Shown here one piece after another: positions 1 through 10,736 of a stretch of DNA of 64,000 bases (its first letter is position 1; each line of letters starts with the position of its first letter). The notes below the pieces were generated by a model, which saw only the letters and a program-made list of their open reading frames with translations, was not told where the DNA came from and did not search any database. This stretch comes from Bolinopsis microptera (Eukaryota; Ctenophora; Tentaculata; Lobata; Bolinopsidae). Where the stretch lies: NCBI RefSeq assembly GCF_026151205.1, contig NC_087072.1, forward strand, positions 19,744,103 to 19,808,102, written 5' to 3'. Made by a program: the position numbers and the translations under genes.

Positions 1-492
1 TAGTCTTCTACTGCAGTAGATATACTCCATGTACTTATAAGACTCTGAAATCGCGCGAAATTTTTAAAACCGCGCGAAAGTTTGACACGTGCACTTATAC
101 ATTATTGTATCTGCGTACTTTTCCGCAGTATTTTAAAAGTACGTACTTGTACGATACTTTGAAAAGTACGTATGATACATACTTCTCATCTTAGGCCTAA
201 ACAATATAGAGCTGTATTTGCAGCAAATTTTTAATTTATTGAAGCTTTGAAGGATAATCTGGTAATGTGGTAAAGGTATGGCGCCGACGAGATGGGCGAC
301 CACTTTTTCCATTGATATCTTTGTGGACATCATTCCTATGTGTTTGACCGTTAACTGTAACATTTACATAGCTTACAAGGAATTGTAGAGGGTTTGAGAC
401 GATCGTCACAATTTTGTGGTATTTATAAGATTATATTCTGTATTTTTTAATCGAAGAAACAAGCCTGATTTAAAACCACATTATATCAGTTT
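1..492. other. Upstream non-coding region of the GPCR gene
   Basis: I see no convincing gene here. The first 200 bases contain several copies of a short AAAAGTACGTA-like motif and CGCGCGAAA runs. A 5' UTR or an upstream exon of the GPCR gene could lie near the end, because an acceptor-like TATCAG sits just before the ATG at 493. Confidence 0.4.
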
Positions 493-1677
493 ATGTTTAT
501 AGCGATGTTTGAAGTCGGCAACATAACAGAAATCAGGGACATCATGCCCATCCTCGGGATGAGTACACCTTGCTGGGGTTTCCTCTGTTTCTACAATGTT
601 TTTGTAGTGGTCGGTGGCATTGTCGGCAACTTCATCATCCTCAACTCTTCTCTTATCCACCATGCCATCAAGTTTGATAAGGTCACCCTCCTGTTTGTAC
701 ACAATCTGGCGGTAGCAGATCTGGTGATGATCCTTCTGATCTACGTGCCCATGTTGAGTTCTCTCGTGAACAGAAGATGGGTCCTGGGGGAAGGGATCTG
801 CTGGTTTGTAGGGTATTTCTTTGGGGTACCCATAGTATACGAGGTGCTATCAGTCTTCATTATGTCCGGTAATTTAAATAAACACTGTATAAGTATTGAT
901 TAATTGTATTTGTAGCAGTTATGATTTATTGATTCCTATAATATTCATTAATAATCAATAATCACATGGATGATCATTGGTAACACCATTCATAGTTCGT
1001 ATTACTTTTAAGTCGAAATACAGTCTAATAAACAAATATCAGTTTACAGATTTTGCCTGATTATGCGGAGTAAACGCATAAACGAAGATACGGCCGTGAA
1101 GGCTGTTAAGATTTTCCTGGCAGTTTTGTTGGTAACCTTGGTAGGATTCCAACTGTACACCGCGGTGGTCGGCTACCCACCCTTCTTCAAGCCTGATCTC
1201 CTCATCTGCATGTCTGGCGTCTACAAAGCTAAAGACACCAACGGAACCCTGCTCACCGTCCTCAATCTGGTGCTTACAGTTGTTCCCGTTATCTCTATGG
1301 TTCTTCTCAATATGGGTTTAGCAGTCAAGCTGTGCCTGCACGGAGCTAGAGTGAAGAGGTCTGTTCCTAGACGGACCTTGGTTGCGCTAGGAACAGTCAC
1401 CTGGTGTTTTGCTGTGTCTTACAGCTTCGTTATCGGTCACCTAGTGTTGGAAAAGGTGACCGGTCAGATGCCGTGGTACGAGTTGACGATGATGTACTTG
1501 CTCGGAGGAAATGTGTTGTGTAACCCGGTCATCTATTTTGTTACCAACAAACGGTTCAGGAACTTCGTCATTAAGGGCAAACTGAGGTCCTTGGCTGTCA
1601 GTATTTCAAGGGATACGAGGAGCAGTAAGAGTCAGAGTAATGCAGAGAAATATTCAACGGAGAATGAACCAGGATGA
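493..1677 (+). CDS. Rhodopsin-class (class A) G protein-coupled receptor
   Basis: Two exons, 493-868 and 1043-1677, join in phase 1 to give about 336 aa. TM1 holds the Gly-Asn pair (IVGNFIIL), TM2 reads LAVADLVMILL, and TM3 is interrupted by the intron. After splicing, the end of TM3 reads SVYRFCLI, so the usual D/E-R-Y is Y-R-F. TM6 contains VTWCFAVSYS in place of CWxP, and TM7 ends in the canonical NPVIY. The short N-terminus carries an NIT glycosylation sequon. Such receptors sit in the plasma membrane and signal through G proteins; the ligand cannot be told. The start at 493 is the first ATG of the open frame, and an upstream exon cannot be excluded. The seven-helix pattern with NPxxY makes the family call firm. 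Confidence 0.88.
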
Positions 1678-3247
1678 ACAGAAATTTAGATAATGTTCAG
1701 GTAGGCGGATAGTGCCAGAACATATACACAATACAAGCCGAAAAGAAAAGAGCATAAACAAGAATGGACATTTCGGCTGTTACAATCAACAACCTCGAAT
1801 TAATGGGACTGCTTATTGTGTTGGAGAACTTATGACTATGTTTATAAAACATTATGACATCGTGACGGGGGAGGAATCTCTCCTGGCTAAGTAAATAGTG
1901 GTTTTTCAAGAAGCTAGCTGATAAACTGTTTAGAAAGTCTGCTCAACGATATAGTAAGGCAATGACATTTATCAGGAAGATAGTGAGATTTGAACTCTGA
2001 TAAAAACAGTCATAGATCTCTCTATCAGAGGGGAAAGAGGATTGGAAAAGTAGTAGTGATGTTAAAATAGCATATTTTGACATAGACTTAGAGCCTGTTA
2101 TAGTCTGTACATTGAATTTGCTATGGGCTCCATATATTGTGGAGCGGATTTTTGTATAAAAGAATTCTGGTCAAATTTTTAGAATTTGTTCTGTTTTATT
2201 TAATTTCTTGTTTGATTTGAAAATTGTTCAGGGTATCTGACCTGGGAAATGACGATTGCAGAAATTATTTGTGTATATTGTTTGAACTTTGAATAACTTC
2301 TATTCACTTGTTAACTTTAGAGTTTCATTTTTTAAAAGAGATGATTGAATTTATTACAGACAAATATTCAAACTCGGTGAAAAATGCGATCAAAATTAGA
2401 TGAAAATCATTCCATTGCACAGTTGAATACCAAAAAGTTTAAGAGTACACAATTTGTATTTAATCATTAATGTGATATTCAGTGTTTTTTCAGAGTCTCC
2501 AATATGGCACCTTGATCAGATTCAGCTGCAACTAGGTTATGGTTGATACCAGCATAAGTAAGGCATTCCAGCAACCATTACACTTGTTGAGTTGTAGTTG
2601 TATCCCACAGTTTGAGTTGCTTTTCCAGGAAAGCCAGTAACCGCCACTTCAGCCTTGCAGATGATCAGTAAGCTTGCACTGGTCGTCACATTTCTCTCCA
2701 TTCTCTTTGTGGATTACAGAATTGGCTGCTGATCCCTTTCTGCCATCAAGCGCACTATAGCATATAGACACACTAATTGTTATGATTTTGACAACAAATC
2801 ACTGAAACTTGAAACTGCAAACCTGGCCTGCTCCCAGTTACATAATATTAATTAACGATAAGCTTACACAATAATTTATTGACATTGGTTGGATCTTCAA
2901 CTCAACAAAGTCACTCATGAAACAAGAATCTTACCGTAACTATAGTCAAATATAATCCTACGCATGACGAAGTAACTGTAAATTAGATATTTGTTTGCAA
3001 TTGACTAATTTTTAGCCACGCAAACGTGTGATAATATTAGTATCGGTTCCCTTCAGGCGTATCTTGCTATGCTGACAATTTTATTAAATCGGAGCTCATG
3101 ACGTTATGTAATAAACAAACCAAAGTCAAATGATCTTCTGTAATGATTTACCTTGTGGTTACCTTGAAATAATAAATAGCCACATAATATCAATCAATTC
3201 ATAATTCGTCGGTTTAACTTGTCAACTAATATTCAAATCGTATCGTG
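1678..3247. other. Intergenic region between the GPCR and the His-rich protein gene
   Basis: About 1.6 kb without a supported gene. Only short open frames are present, and none shows a family motif or a flanking splice pair. The first part is presumably the GPCR 3' UTR; AATAAA-like hexamers occur but none is decisive. Confidence 0.4.
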
Positions 3248-6200
3248 ATGGAGGAAATTAAGGATTTCCTGAAAGGTGACTCTTCCTCCTCTTCCAGCTC
3301 CTCTTCCAGTTCGGGTGATGATACTCTTCAGAACTACTCGGGTAATGAAGAAGAGAAGATCCAGAAAAGGAAGACTAGAAGAGACAGGAGACAGACTGAA
3401 CGCAGGGCGCTCAGGGAGAAAAGGAGGGCTGAAAAGAAAGCGAAAAAAGAAAAAGGGTCAAAGGACGGGCCAGAATCACAAATCATCCTCGAAAGTAAGC
3501 ATTTTGCTATTAATCGACGTAGATTGTAAATTAAAATATGATTATTTACAAATAATATTGCCCTACAAAATATAAAAATTCCTGCGAATGCGTAAAAGTA
3601 AAACGAATATTAGAAATTAGAAATATTAGAAATTGGTAATAGATTCAGTGTTTTCAGGTATCAGTATTTTTATGGAAAGCGTGAAGCTAATTTAATTATT
3701 GTGAAGGTCATCTTTAAGACTATGTTACTACTACTAGTGTTATACTGGTGTGATGGTACAATTATGATCACACCACAGTACGTTAATTCGATGAATTTTA
3801 ATGGTACAATTTTGCAAAATTAACTGCGCAACTACTAGCGAACATTTTACTTGTAGTTGTTTTAACATGGTGTTTCTCTCGAACGTTCTAAAAACTGCTT
3901 TTAGCGGACAAATAAATTCCGGCCCGCCTAAGAAGATGTGGGGGTTATATTAGGAGATGTGGGGGATATATTAGGAGATGTGGGGGTTATATTAGGAGAT
4001 GTGGGGGATATATTAGGAGATGTGGGGGTTATATTAGGAGATGTGGGGGATATATTAGGAGATGTGGGGGATATATTAGGAGATGTGGGGGATATATTAG
4101 AGATGTGGGGGTTATATTAGGAGATGTGGGGGATATATTAGGAGATGTGGGGGTTATATTCGGAGATGTGGGGGTTATATATTAGGAGATGTGGGGGTTA
4201 TATTAGGAGATGTGGGGGATATATTAGGAGATGTGGGGGATATATTAGGAGATGTGGGGGATATATTAGGAGATGTGGGGGATATATTAGGAGATGTGGG
4301 GGATATATTAGGAGATGTGGGGGTTATATATTAAGAGATGTGGGGGATATATTAGGGGATGTTGGGGTTATATATTAGGAGATGTGGGGGTTCGGCTGAA
4401 TTGTTTCGCCAATGTATTATAGGTCGTGGTTGCTTAGTGATACACTGATATAGCATGCTTTCATTCGAGGCTAAATTTGTCTTTTATTTCTCTCTCATTA
4501 ATCTCTTAATATGGCCATGATCATTTTTAAATGCTTTATTTATCTCTGCCCTTGCAAAAATTCCAAATTCCAGCAATGATTCAGTGAAGCTGTACAGTAA
4601 AAAAGTTTTGCGGCTGGAAAAGTAGATGAAACTATCAAGTACTTGCAAGTTTGCACGGTAGAATTTGCACACTAAACAATCTATTTATAAAAGTAAACTC
4701 ATCGATTCCGCATGAGGGCGCGAAGGGTTTGGTATTTCTGAGCAAAATTTTGAGTCCCGGGTAGATGTCTAAAACTCATAAAAGTTCCTAACAGCTATTT
4801 TGAATGTAGTCCTTTGCTCACCGCACCAGAACTACTTAGGAGAATGGAGAGTAACTCTGGAAGATTGATAATCAGGAAGATTGATAAACATATTTCATGA
4901 AAATTCAACGAGAGGCGCCACTTTGAGTCGCTGAAAGCATTTTTGAATTTATTTCGGCAAGATCTGACAAGCGCCATTAGCTATTTAAGTTTTAACTGCA
5001 CCGTGAACATTCGGAGTAACACTAAGATCAACGGTTCGCCGACATGTTAAACCTTTTATTAAATATATCATAGCCATCAAAGTAGAGTAAATATTAAGTA
5101 AGTAGTCTATTTGTCGACAGGGTTAAAGTAACAACTTATTTGTTATTTATTGAATACTACTAGTATTATAAAGTAATCGCTAAACTCCGCTAGTATCATA
5201 CTTTTGGAGTCAAGTAACTACAGGCTATGAGACTTGAATATTATAAAGCTAAAGATATAGTGGGTAATATCTGTATCTGCATTCTGTATTTTTATCTGTA
5301 TCTGTATCCTTTCTTACATGTCCTGTCACCTGTCACTATTGCATGGAAAATGAAGATAATCGAAATAATATGAATGCATATAAGGTGGTACGTGGAAAGG
5401 TATAATGTATAAGTTTATTTTCAAAAACTTGTGCTGGCACAAATAAATATTAATAAAATAGTACATCAATAGCTTAACTGCAAGTTTTAACTGTGCTGAG
5501 TAGGAATAGAGCCAAAAGACACTTTCATGGTTTTCTTCGAAATTGTTAAAAGTATTGTTATAACCATAACATAAAATTAAAACATTAACTACTGAGTATC
5601 ATGATTTCAAGGGCCAAATATTGTTGCTTTGGCCAATTGGTGTTACAGTGTCCCTAAAATTTATTTCACTCGTTCAATTTTCATTTTTTATGACATCCCA
5701 AAATCTTTTAAGCAGATTAAATAATATCATAAATTAAGAGGCAGTGAAACTAGCGGGCTGCAGTATTGTAGTATATGATATTTTTTGTGGATTCACTTTA
5801 AAAGTTTTTCCTGGAAAAGGTGTTGATTTCAATTATTATAGAGAAATATATTTACTTCCAGCTTTTCTAACCACTTATAACATATTAGGTCCTGAACCGT
5901 GCTCGAAAGAACCAGAAATGTCAATTTGCGGAGGTGAGTGCATTGTCAATCTGGTGCAGAATTATTTTAATGAATTTAAAAATAGAACAATAGATAGGGC
6001 ACACCTTCTTTTGGGCGAGCGTGCTAAATCAATCTACACTCGATCTTCGAGATGTTTCTAAAAGGGCCCCTTTTAAATGATTAATCATCGTCTTCTTTTG
6101 GGTTCCCTAGACGAGGGAGAACATGCAACATTTTTTGGAAAATATGCTTTGAGGAATGAATTCTAGTATTGAGGAGTGTAAATTTTGGGGGAATGAGAGC

Positions 6201-7932
6201 ATATTACTATTGAAAGGGATTTTGCAACCCTTGAATAGCTTAGGTCTGCACCCCTGAATAGTTGATTTCCCTACCGGAACCTTTTCAATACCTACATATA
6301 TTATTAATATTAGTGCTGTCACGTTTAAAACAAAGATCGAGTAAAATGATAAATTAGGTAACAGAGACGATTGAATCATGATTAGTGACCGTCTGGGTTT
6401 GAACTTCACAACATTTTCAGGTCCAGAATCGTGTTATCAAGGTGAATCAAAAGCAGACTATGAAGTCGAAATTGTAGCAATTTGCGCAGGCAAGTGTTTG
6501 GGAATTAATAAGTTGAAATCCCACTTTATGATTAAGTAAGACGGACCTTGGAAGTCAATTGTATCTGTATCATTTTTATTTTATTGGACAATTTTAACAT
6601 ATTAGGTCCTGAACCGTGCTCGAAAGAACCAGAAATCGCAGTTTGCGGGGGTTTGAAAGAATCAGAAATCTCAGTTTGCGGGGGTTTGAAAAAACCAGAA
6701 ATCTCAGTTTGTGGAGGTTCGAAAGAACCAGAAATCTCAGTTTGCGGAGGTTCGAAAGAACCAGAAATCTCAGTTTGCGGAGGTTCGAAAGAACCAGAAA
6801 TCTCGGTTTGCGGAGGTTCGAAGAACCAGAAATCTCAGTTTGTGGAGGTTCGAAAGAACCAGAAATCTCAGTTTGCGGAGGTTCGAAAGAACCAGAAATC
6901 TCAGTTTGCGGAGGTTCGAAAGAACCACAAATCTCAGTTTGCGGAGGTTCGAAAGAACCAGAAATCTCAGTTTGCGGAGGTGAGTGCATTTGAGAAAACC
7001 AACAAATTCAACTGCTGGTGTGGAATAATTTTAATGAATTGAATTAATTAAAATTATAAATTAGGTGACAGAGACGATCGAATTATGATCGGCGACCAGT
7101 GGGTTTGAACTTCACAACATTTTCAGGTCCAGAATCGTGCTATCAAGGTGAATCAAAAGTAGACCATGAGGTTGAAATAGCAATTTGCGCAGGTAAGTGT
7201 TTCGAAATTATAATAATAAAATTCCACATTTAGTAAGACGGACCTTGGAAGTCAATTGAATCTGTATCATTTAAAAAAAACTTGATTTAACATTGAAGCC
7301 TTTATAACACATTAGGCCCCGAAGTGCAGGATTACTACGTGGAGGAGACCGACTGTCACGTCAAGGAATCCGACCTGGAACACTGCGGAGCAATTGAACT
7401 GGGCCATCATGTTGAGAGTACAGACAACGAAATGCACTTGGTCGGACACTCAACCTGCGGAGAAGTTGTGGGGCAGCCAGGATATACAGAGACGGTGACC
7501 TACAGCCAGTGCGCTGGCGAAGGAGAGGTTGTGGTTGTGGAGAGTCATAGCGGGCATCATAGACATGCGATGAAGGACAAATTGCACGGGATGAAAACAA
7601 GAGTTGACCATTTCTTCCATAGAGGACACCATGACGATCAACATCATGGTGATGAACACCATGACGACCAACACCATGGTGATAAACACCATGGAGACCA
7701 CCACCACCACCATGACAGTCATGACCACCATGATAGAGAGCATGATCACGATTCTGACGGTGGCGAAGACGAGCACCACAGCTTTTTTCACAACATGAAG
7801 GGAAAAGTAGATCATTTCTTCCACAGAGATCATGGTCACGGTGATCACCACGAAGAACATCACCGTGAAGAACATCACGGTCATGGAGAAGGTGACCATC
7901 ATGACCATGGTCATTCACAGGAACAGCCATGA
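3248..7932 (+). CDS. Unrecognised repeat-containing, histidine-rich acidic protein (frameshifted in one exon)
   Basis: Six exons are supported by splice sites, all joining in phase 1: 3248-3494, 5889-5933, 6421-6489, 6606-6979, 7127-7192 and 7316-7932. Exon 1 encodes a polyserine run followed by a very basic KKAKKEKG stretch. Exons 2-5 encode a repeated module, [15 protein letters not shown] or [10 protein letters not shown]...ICAG. Exon 4 holds about eleven 33-bp copies (11 aa, [11 protein letters not shown]). Exon 6 encodes a His/Asp-rich tail with two related segments, [14 protein letters not shown] and [13 protein letters not shown], suggesting metal binding or an intrinsically disordered stress-type protein. 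No signal peptide or known domain is seen. Exon 4 is 374 nt, not 375: one A is missing near 6822, so as written the frame is lost and a stop follows in exon 5. The exon 3 donor is GC (GCAAGT). The function is unknown. Confidence 0.68.
3934..4392 (+). repeat. 21-bp minisatellite in intron 1 of the His-rich gene
   Basis: About 22 tandem copies of a 21-bp unit resembling GGGGGATATATTAGGAGATGT, alternating with a GGGGGTTATATTAGG variant. A few copies have small length changes. Because 21 is a multiple of 3, long open frames run through it (repeating DVGDILG), but these are artefacts of the repeat. It lies in the roughly 2.4-kb first intron. Confidence 0.93.
6606..6979 (+). repeat. 33-bp tandem repeat forming an exon
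   Basis: About eleven copies of a 33-bp unit (GGTTCGAAAGAACCAGAAAT followed by 13 more bases) that encode 11-residue units. Every unit keeps the reading frame except one, where GGTTCGAAAG is GGTTCGAAG around 6816-6824. The array fills exon 4 from acceptor to donor. The flanking exons and introns are themselves duplicated: 5879-5975 resembles both ends of the exon 4 region, and 6358-6560 resembles 7060-7260. Confidence 0.9.
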
Positions 7933-8765
7933 TGGAGGTCATGACGGTGGTGGTGGCGACTATGGAGGTTGTGGTGATTGATAGGTAGAAAAAATGAAAT
8001 CACCTAAATTTGGCTTCACAAATGACCTGTTTAGAACGTAGGACAGCTTGACAATTGACATTTATTTGTTTCATTATGACAGACAGATTATTAATCGCAA
8101 ATGCAAATTACTTTCGTTATAAGCTAATGATCTAATATCAATAATATATTAATTATATTCGGTAAATCGTATAAATATTACAATGATGAAGAAACAATTT
8201 TGTTTGCTAATTGTTTGTCTGGATATGAAATTTTCCGGTATTAGAATTTAGGGCCTGAATAATCGAGCTTCGGTTGCAGCATTGTTTACAATCCGTCATT
8301 AACACTCTCAGACACTGGATTCAGGAATGTAAACGTTTGATCTGTAGCAACTGGTAGTTCTAATTCGGTCGACAAAAGGTGATACTCAGCGGCTTTTTAT
8401 TTCTCGGAAACGCTTTACCTCAAAAATTCAATTCATGTCTCTCAATTGAATCAGTAGGAATACAATCGCTCCATTTACTGCACATGTTTGGAAGAGAAGT
8501 GTCGGTATTGCACTATAGTATAAAAGTGTTGTCCTGCACGTAGTAAACACGCCTGAAGTACCAAAGTGTCCAATGATCAATCAACCCGGAAAATGATGCA
8601 GTGTTGGCAGTACTGCGGAGGCCAGTTCCACGTGACCGGGAACACAGCAGAACATAGTGGACCGTGAAACGGCAGCAGCAAGCCACGTGAGCCAGAGCGG
8701 CAGAACAGCAACACAATCGACTCCGAGATCAAAAGCTGTGGACAACGTGATCCACCTTCCGTGAG

Positions 8766-8809
<44 letters not shown>

Positions 8810-9485
8810 AGCACAGTTCATAACAACACATGGTCACGTCACACTTCACACTTCGGTTAATCTCAGTGAACCGTGAAAAGGGGCCAGCTTAAGAATAGAA
8901 CAATAATTTGAACAACATTGAACGTGAACAAATGTAGCGTACTGTAAGTGTATGTTATGTACATGTATTTCATTAAAAGCTGTTCCGGGAGGAAAACAAA
9001 CCAGCTTACTTAAAGTTATTTCTAAAATTCTATTAAAAACAAATGTTATTTTTACCCTGCACTGCTTTGAGGAGCGGCTTTTTAACGATTTTAATCGAGT
9101 TAGAAAACCCCAATTAAAAATCCGTGCTGCAGCGTTACTTTACTGTAATCTAGTAGAATGAAGCAAGCATTTCGACTACCAAAGTTGGGTCCACGAAAGA
9201 TATCAAATGGGTCGGTAATCTACGCACACACACACGCGCCACTCAAAAGGAACATACCGCTGACAAATTCAGCGACAGTGAAGTAATGTTTCCCCCTTCA
9301 GCAGCTGTTACACCGTGTCAAGGTGCCAGGAGAGTAGCAGAAGCAGCAGCTCATAATGATAAGTACAGAAGGAAAAGGTAGTAAACAAGAGCTCACGTGT
9401 TACAGTGGTAGTGTGGTGTGATAAAGAGCTGCAGGGCTCGCTCACCCGCTCTCACTGTCTACTGCCCGTTTTACGTCTGGTGCGC
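7933..9485. other. Non-coding region with a GA microsatellite
   Basis: No gene is supported. The first part probably includes the 3' UTR of the His-rich gene. A (GA)n run lies at about 8769-8805 and a short CA run near 9224. Minus-strand open frames over the GA run (Leu/Ser repeats) are artefacts. Confidence 0.4.
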
Positions 9486-9672
9486 ACCTTGTTTAGCAGT
9501 TCTTAGCTGTACTTACTGAATACTGAGACCTTGTTTAGCAGTTCTTAGCTGTATTTACTGAATACTGAGACCTTGTATAGCAGTTCTTAGCTGTACTTAC
9601 TGGGACCTTGTTTAGCAGTTCTTAACTGTACTTACTGGGACCTTGTTTAGAAGTTCTTAGCTGAACTTACTG
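9486..9672 (+). repeat. Tandem repeat of about 35-42 bp
   Basis: Five consecutive copies of a unit beginning ACCTTGTTTAGCAGTTCTTA and ending in an ACTTACTG motif. Copies differ in length (an extra AATACTGAG in the first two) and by point changes. More degenerate ACTTACTG-containing copies continue to about 9830. Confidence 0.88.
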
Positions 9673-9847
9673 GTTAATTGAAAACCATTTTTGCAGTTCT
9701 ATGAGCAGTTTTAAACTTACCGAGACCCAGCTGTACAACTTACTGATGACCAAATTAGCTTCTCTCAGCTGTGCTTACTGAGACCTAATTTGGTAGTTTT
9801 AAGCTGCTGCTGCGTAGTGCGTACTTACAGTTACTAAGATCTAGCTT

Positions 9848-9907
9848 ATGGCAACCGTAATTCTCATCGCAATCATCACCCTCTCGACAGCTAGCAGAGA
9901 AGGACAA
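9848..9907 (+). other. Possible signal-peptide exon (unassigned)
   Basis: The ATG at 9848 opens a 20-codon segment, MATVILIAIITLSTASREGQ, that resembles a secretory signal and ends at a GTGAAT donor-like sequence in phase 0. No downstream exon could be matched. It could be the first coding exon of a small secreted protein or chance. Confidence 0.2.
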
Positions 9908-10574
9908 GTGAATACCGGGGGTTTCAGGACCTACTTACTGACCTTATCCACTAGGTGTCGAGCGACATGACGGAGGTGATTAAAACTGCCGTAGTGTCAA
10001 AGTAGCGCTCTGTAGTCACTATCTAGTCATCATCTAGTCACTGTGTCCGGTCACTCCGGCCATTACGATAGCTTATCAGCTCTTGAACGCCTCTTAGGAA
10101 GAGTGTGTCCCAGCTTTTACAATCTATATTTTATACTGTAGAGTACCACATTATGCTGGTGACTAGTGAAATTTTCCTTTAATGCTGGATGGAAATTACA
10201 ATAATGTTTACTCATTTTCTATCAATCTAATTCCAATTATGTTTATTAGCGCCTGGTATGTGCTATCTTTTATTGCTCCTATTCCACCTATTTCGTTCCC
10301 AAAATTGAGCTCCAGTTTCATGTTCTTCCATCAGATTAGGTCCCCTTCTGAATTGCATTTCCCCTTAATGGAACTCTGATAAGATATAGCTCTTTAAATT
10401 ACCAAAGTAAAGGAAAAGGTGCAGCTCTTGGGAAAGCCAAGGAAAAGATTCCAAAGCCATGGATATTGTAATAATCGATGATTGATTATAAAGAAGTTGT
10501 AACTTGTAAGTAATTTCTTTTACATAAATAATTTTTTTACATCAATATTTAATAATAAGTATTTATATTTTCCA

Positions 10575-10736
10575 GTGCACTAATATTAAACTAATTTGTA
10601 ATGTAACATGTTAAAAAATCAGTTTAATATTATAGCACAAGTACGTATAAGTATTTAATAAGGATTACTATTTACTTCATTACACTATAACATAGTAACT
10701 TAGTCATCCTTATTAAATACTTACAAGTTGAAGTAC
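10575..10736. repeat. Two adjacent imperfect inverted repeats
   Basis: The first hairpin pairs 10575-10592 with 10621-10638 (18-bp arms, about two mismatches). The second pairs 10641-10670 with about 10701-10736 and includes an 18-bp match of TAAGTATTTAATAAGGAT. The region is AT-rich and non-coding. Confidence 0.7.

Noticed and set aside
3938..4378. Long plus-strand open frames repeating DVGDILG or RRCGGYI
   Set aside because: They are produced by a 21-bp intronic minisatellite whose length is a multiple of three; no start context or splice support.
3934..4392. CRISPR-like array
   Set aside because: The units are contiguous, without unique spacers, in eukaryotic intron sequence.
6594..6989. 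131-aa minus-strand frame of [11 protein letters not shown] repeats
   Set aside because: Shadow of the plus-strand 33-bp coding repeat.
7361..7942. Large minus-strand frames (193 and 154 aa) over the His-rich exon
   Set aside because: Antisense of a low-complexity His/Asp exon whose plus frame has matching splice phases.
8577..8849. Minus-strand frames with Leu/Ser runs
   Set aside because: Caused by a GA/CT microsatellite; no family feature.
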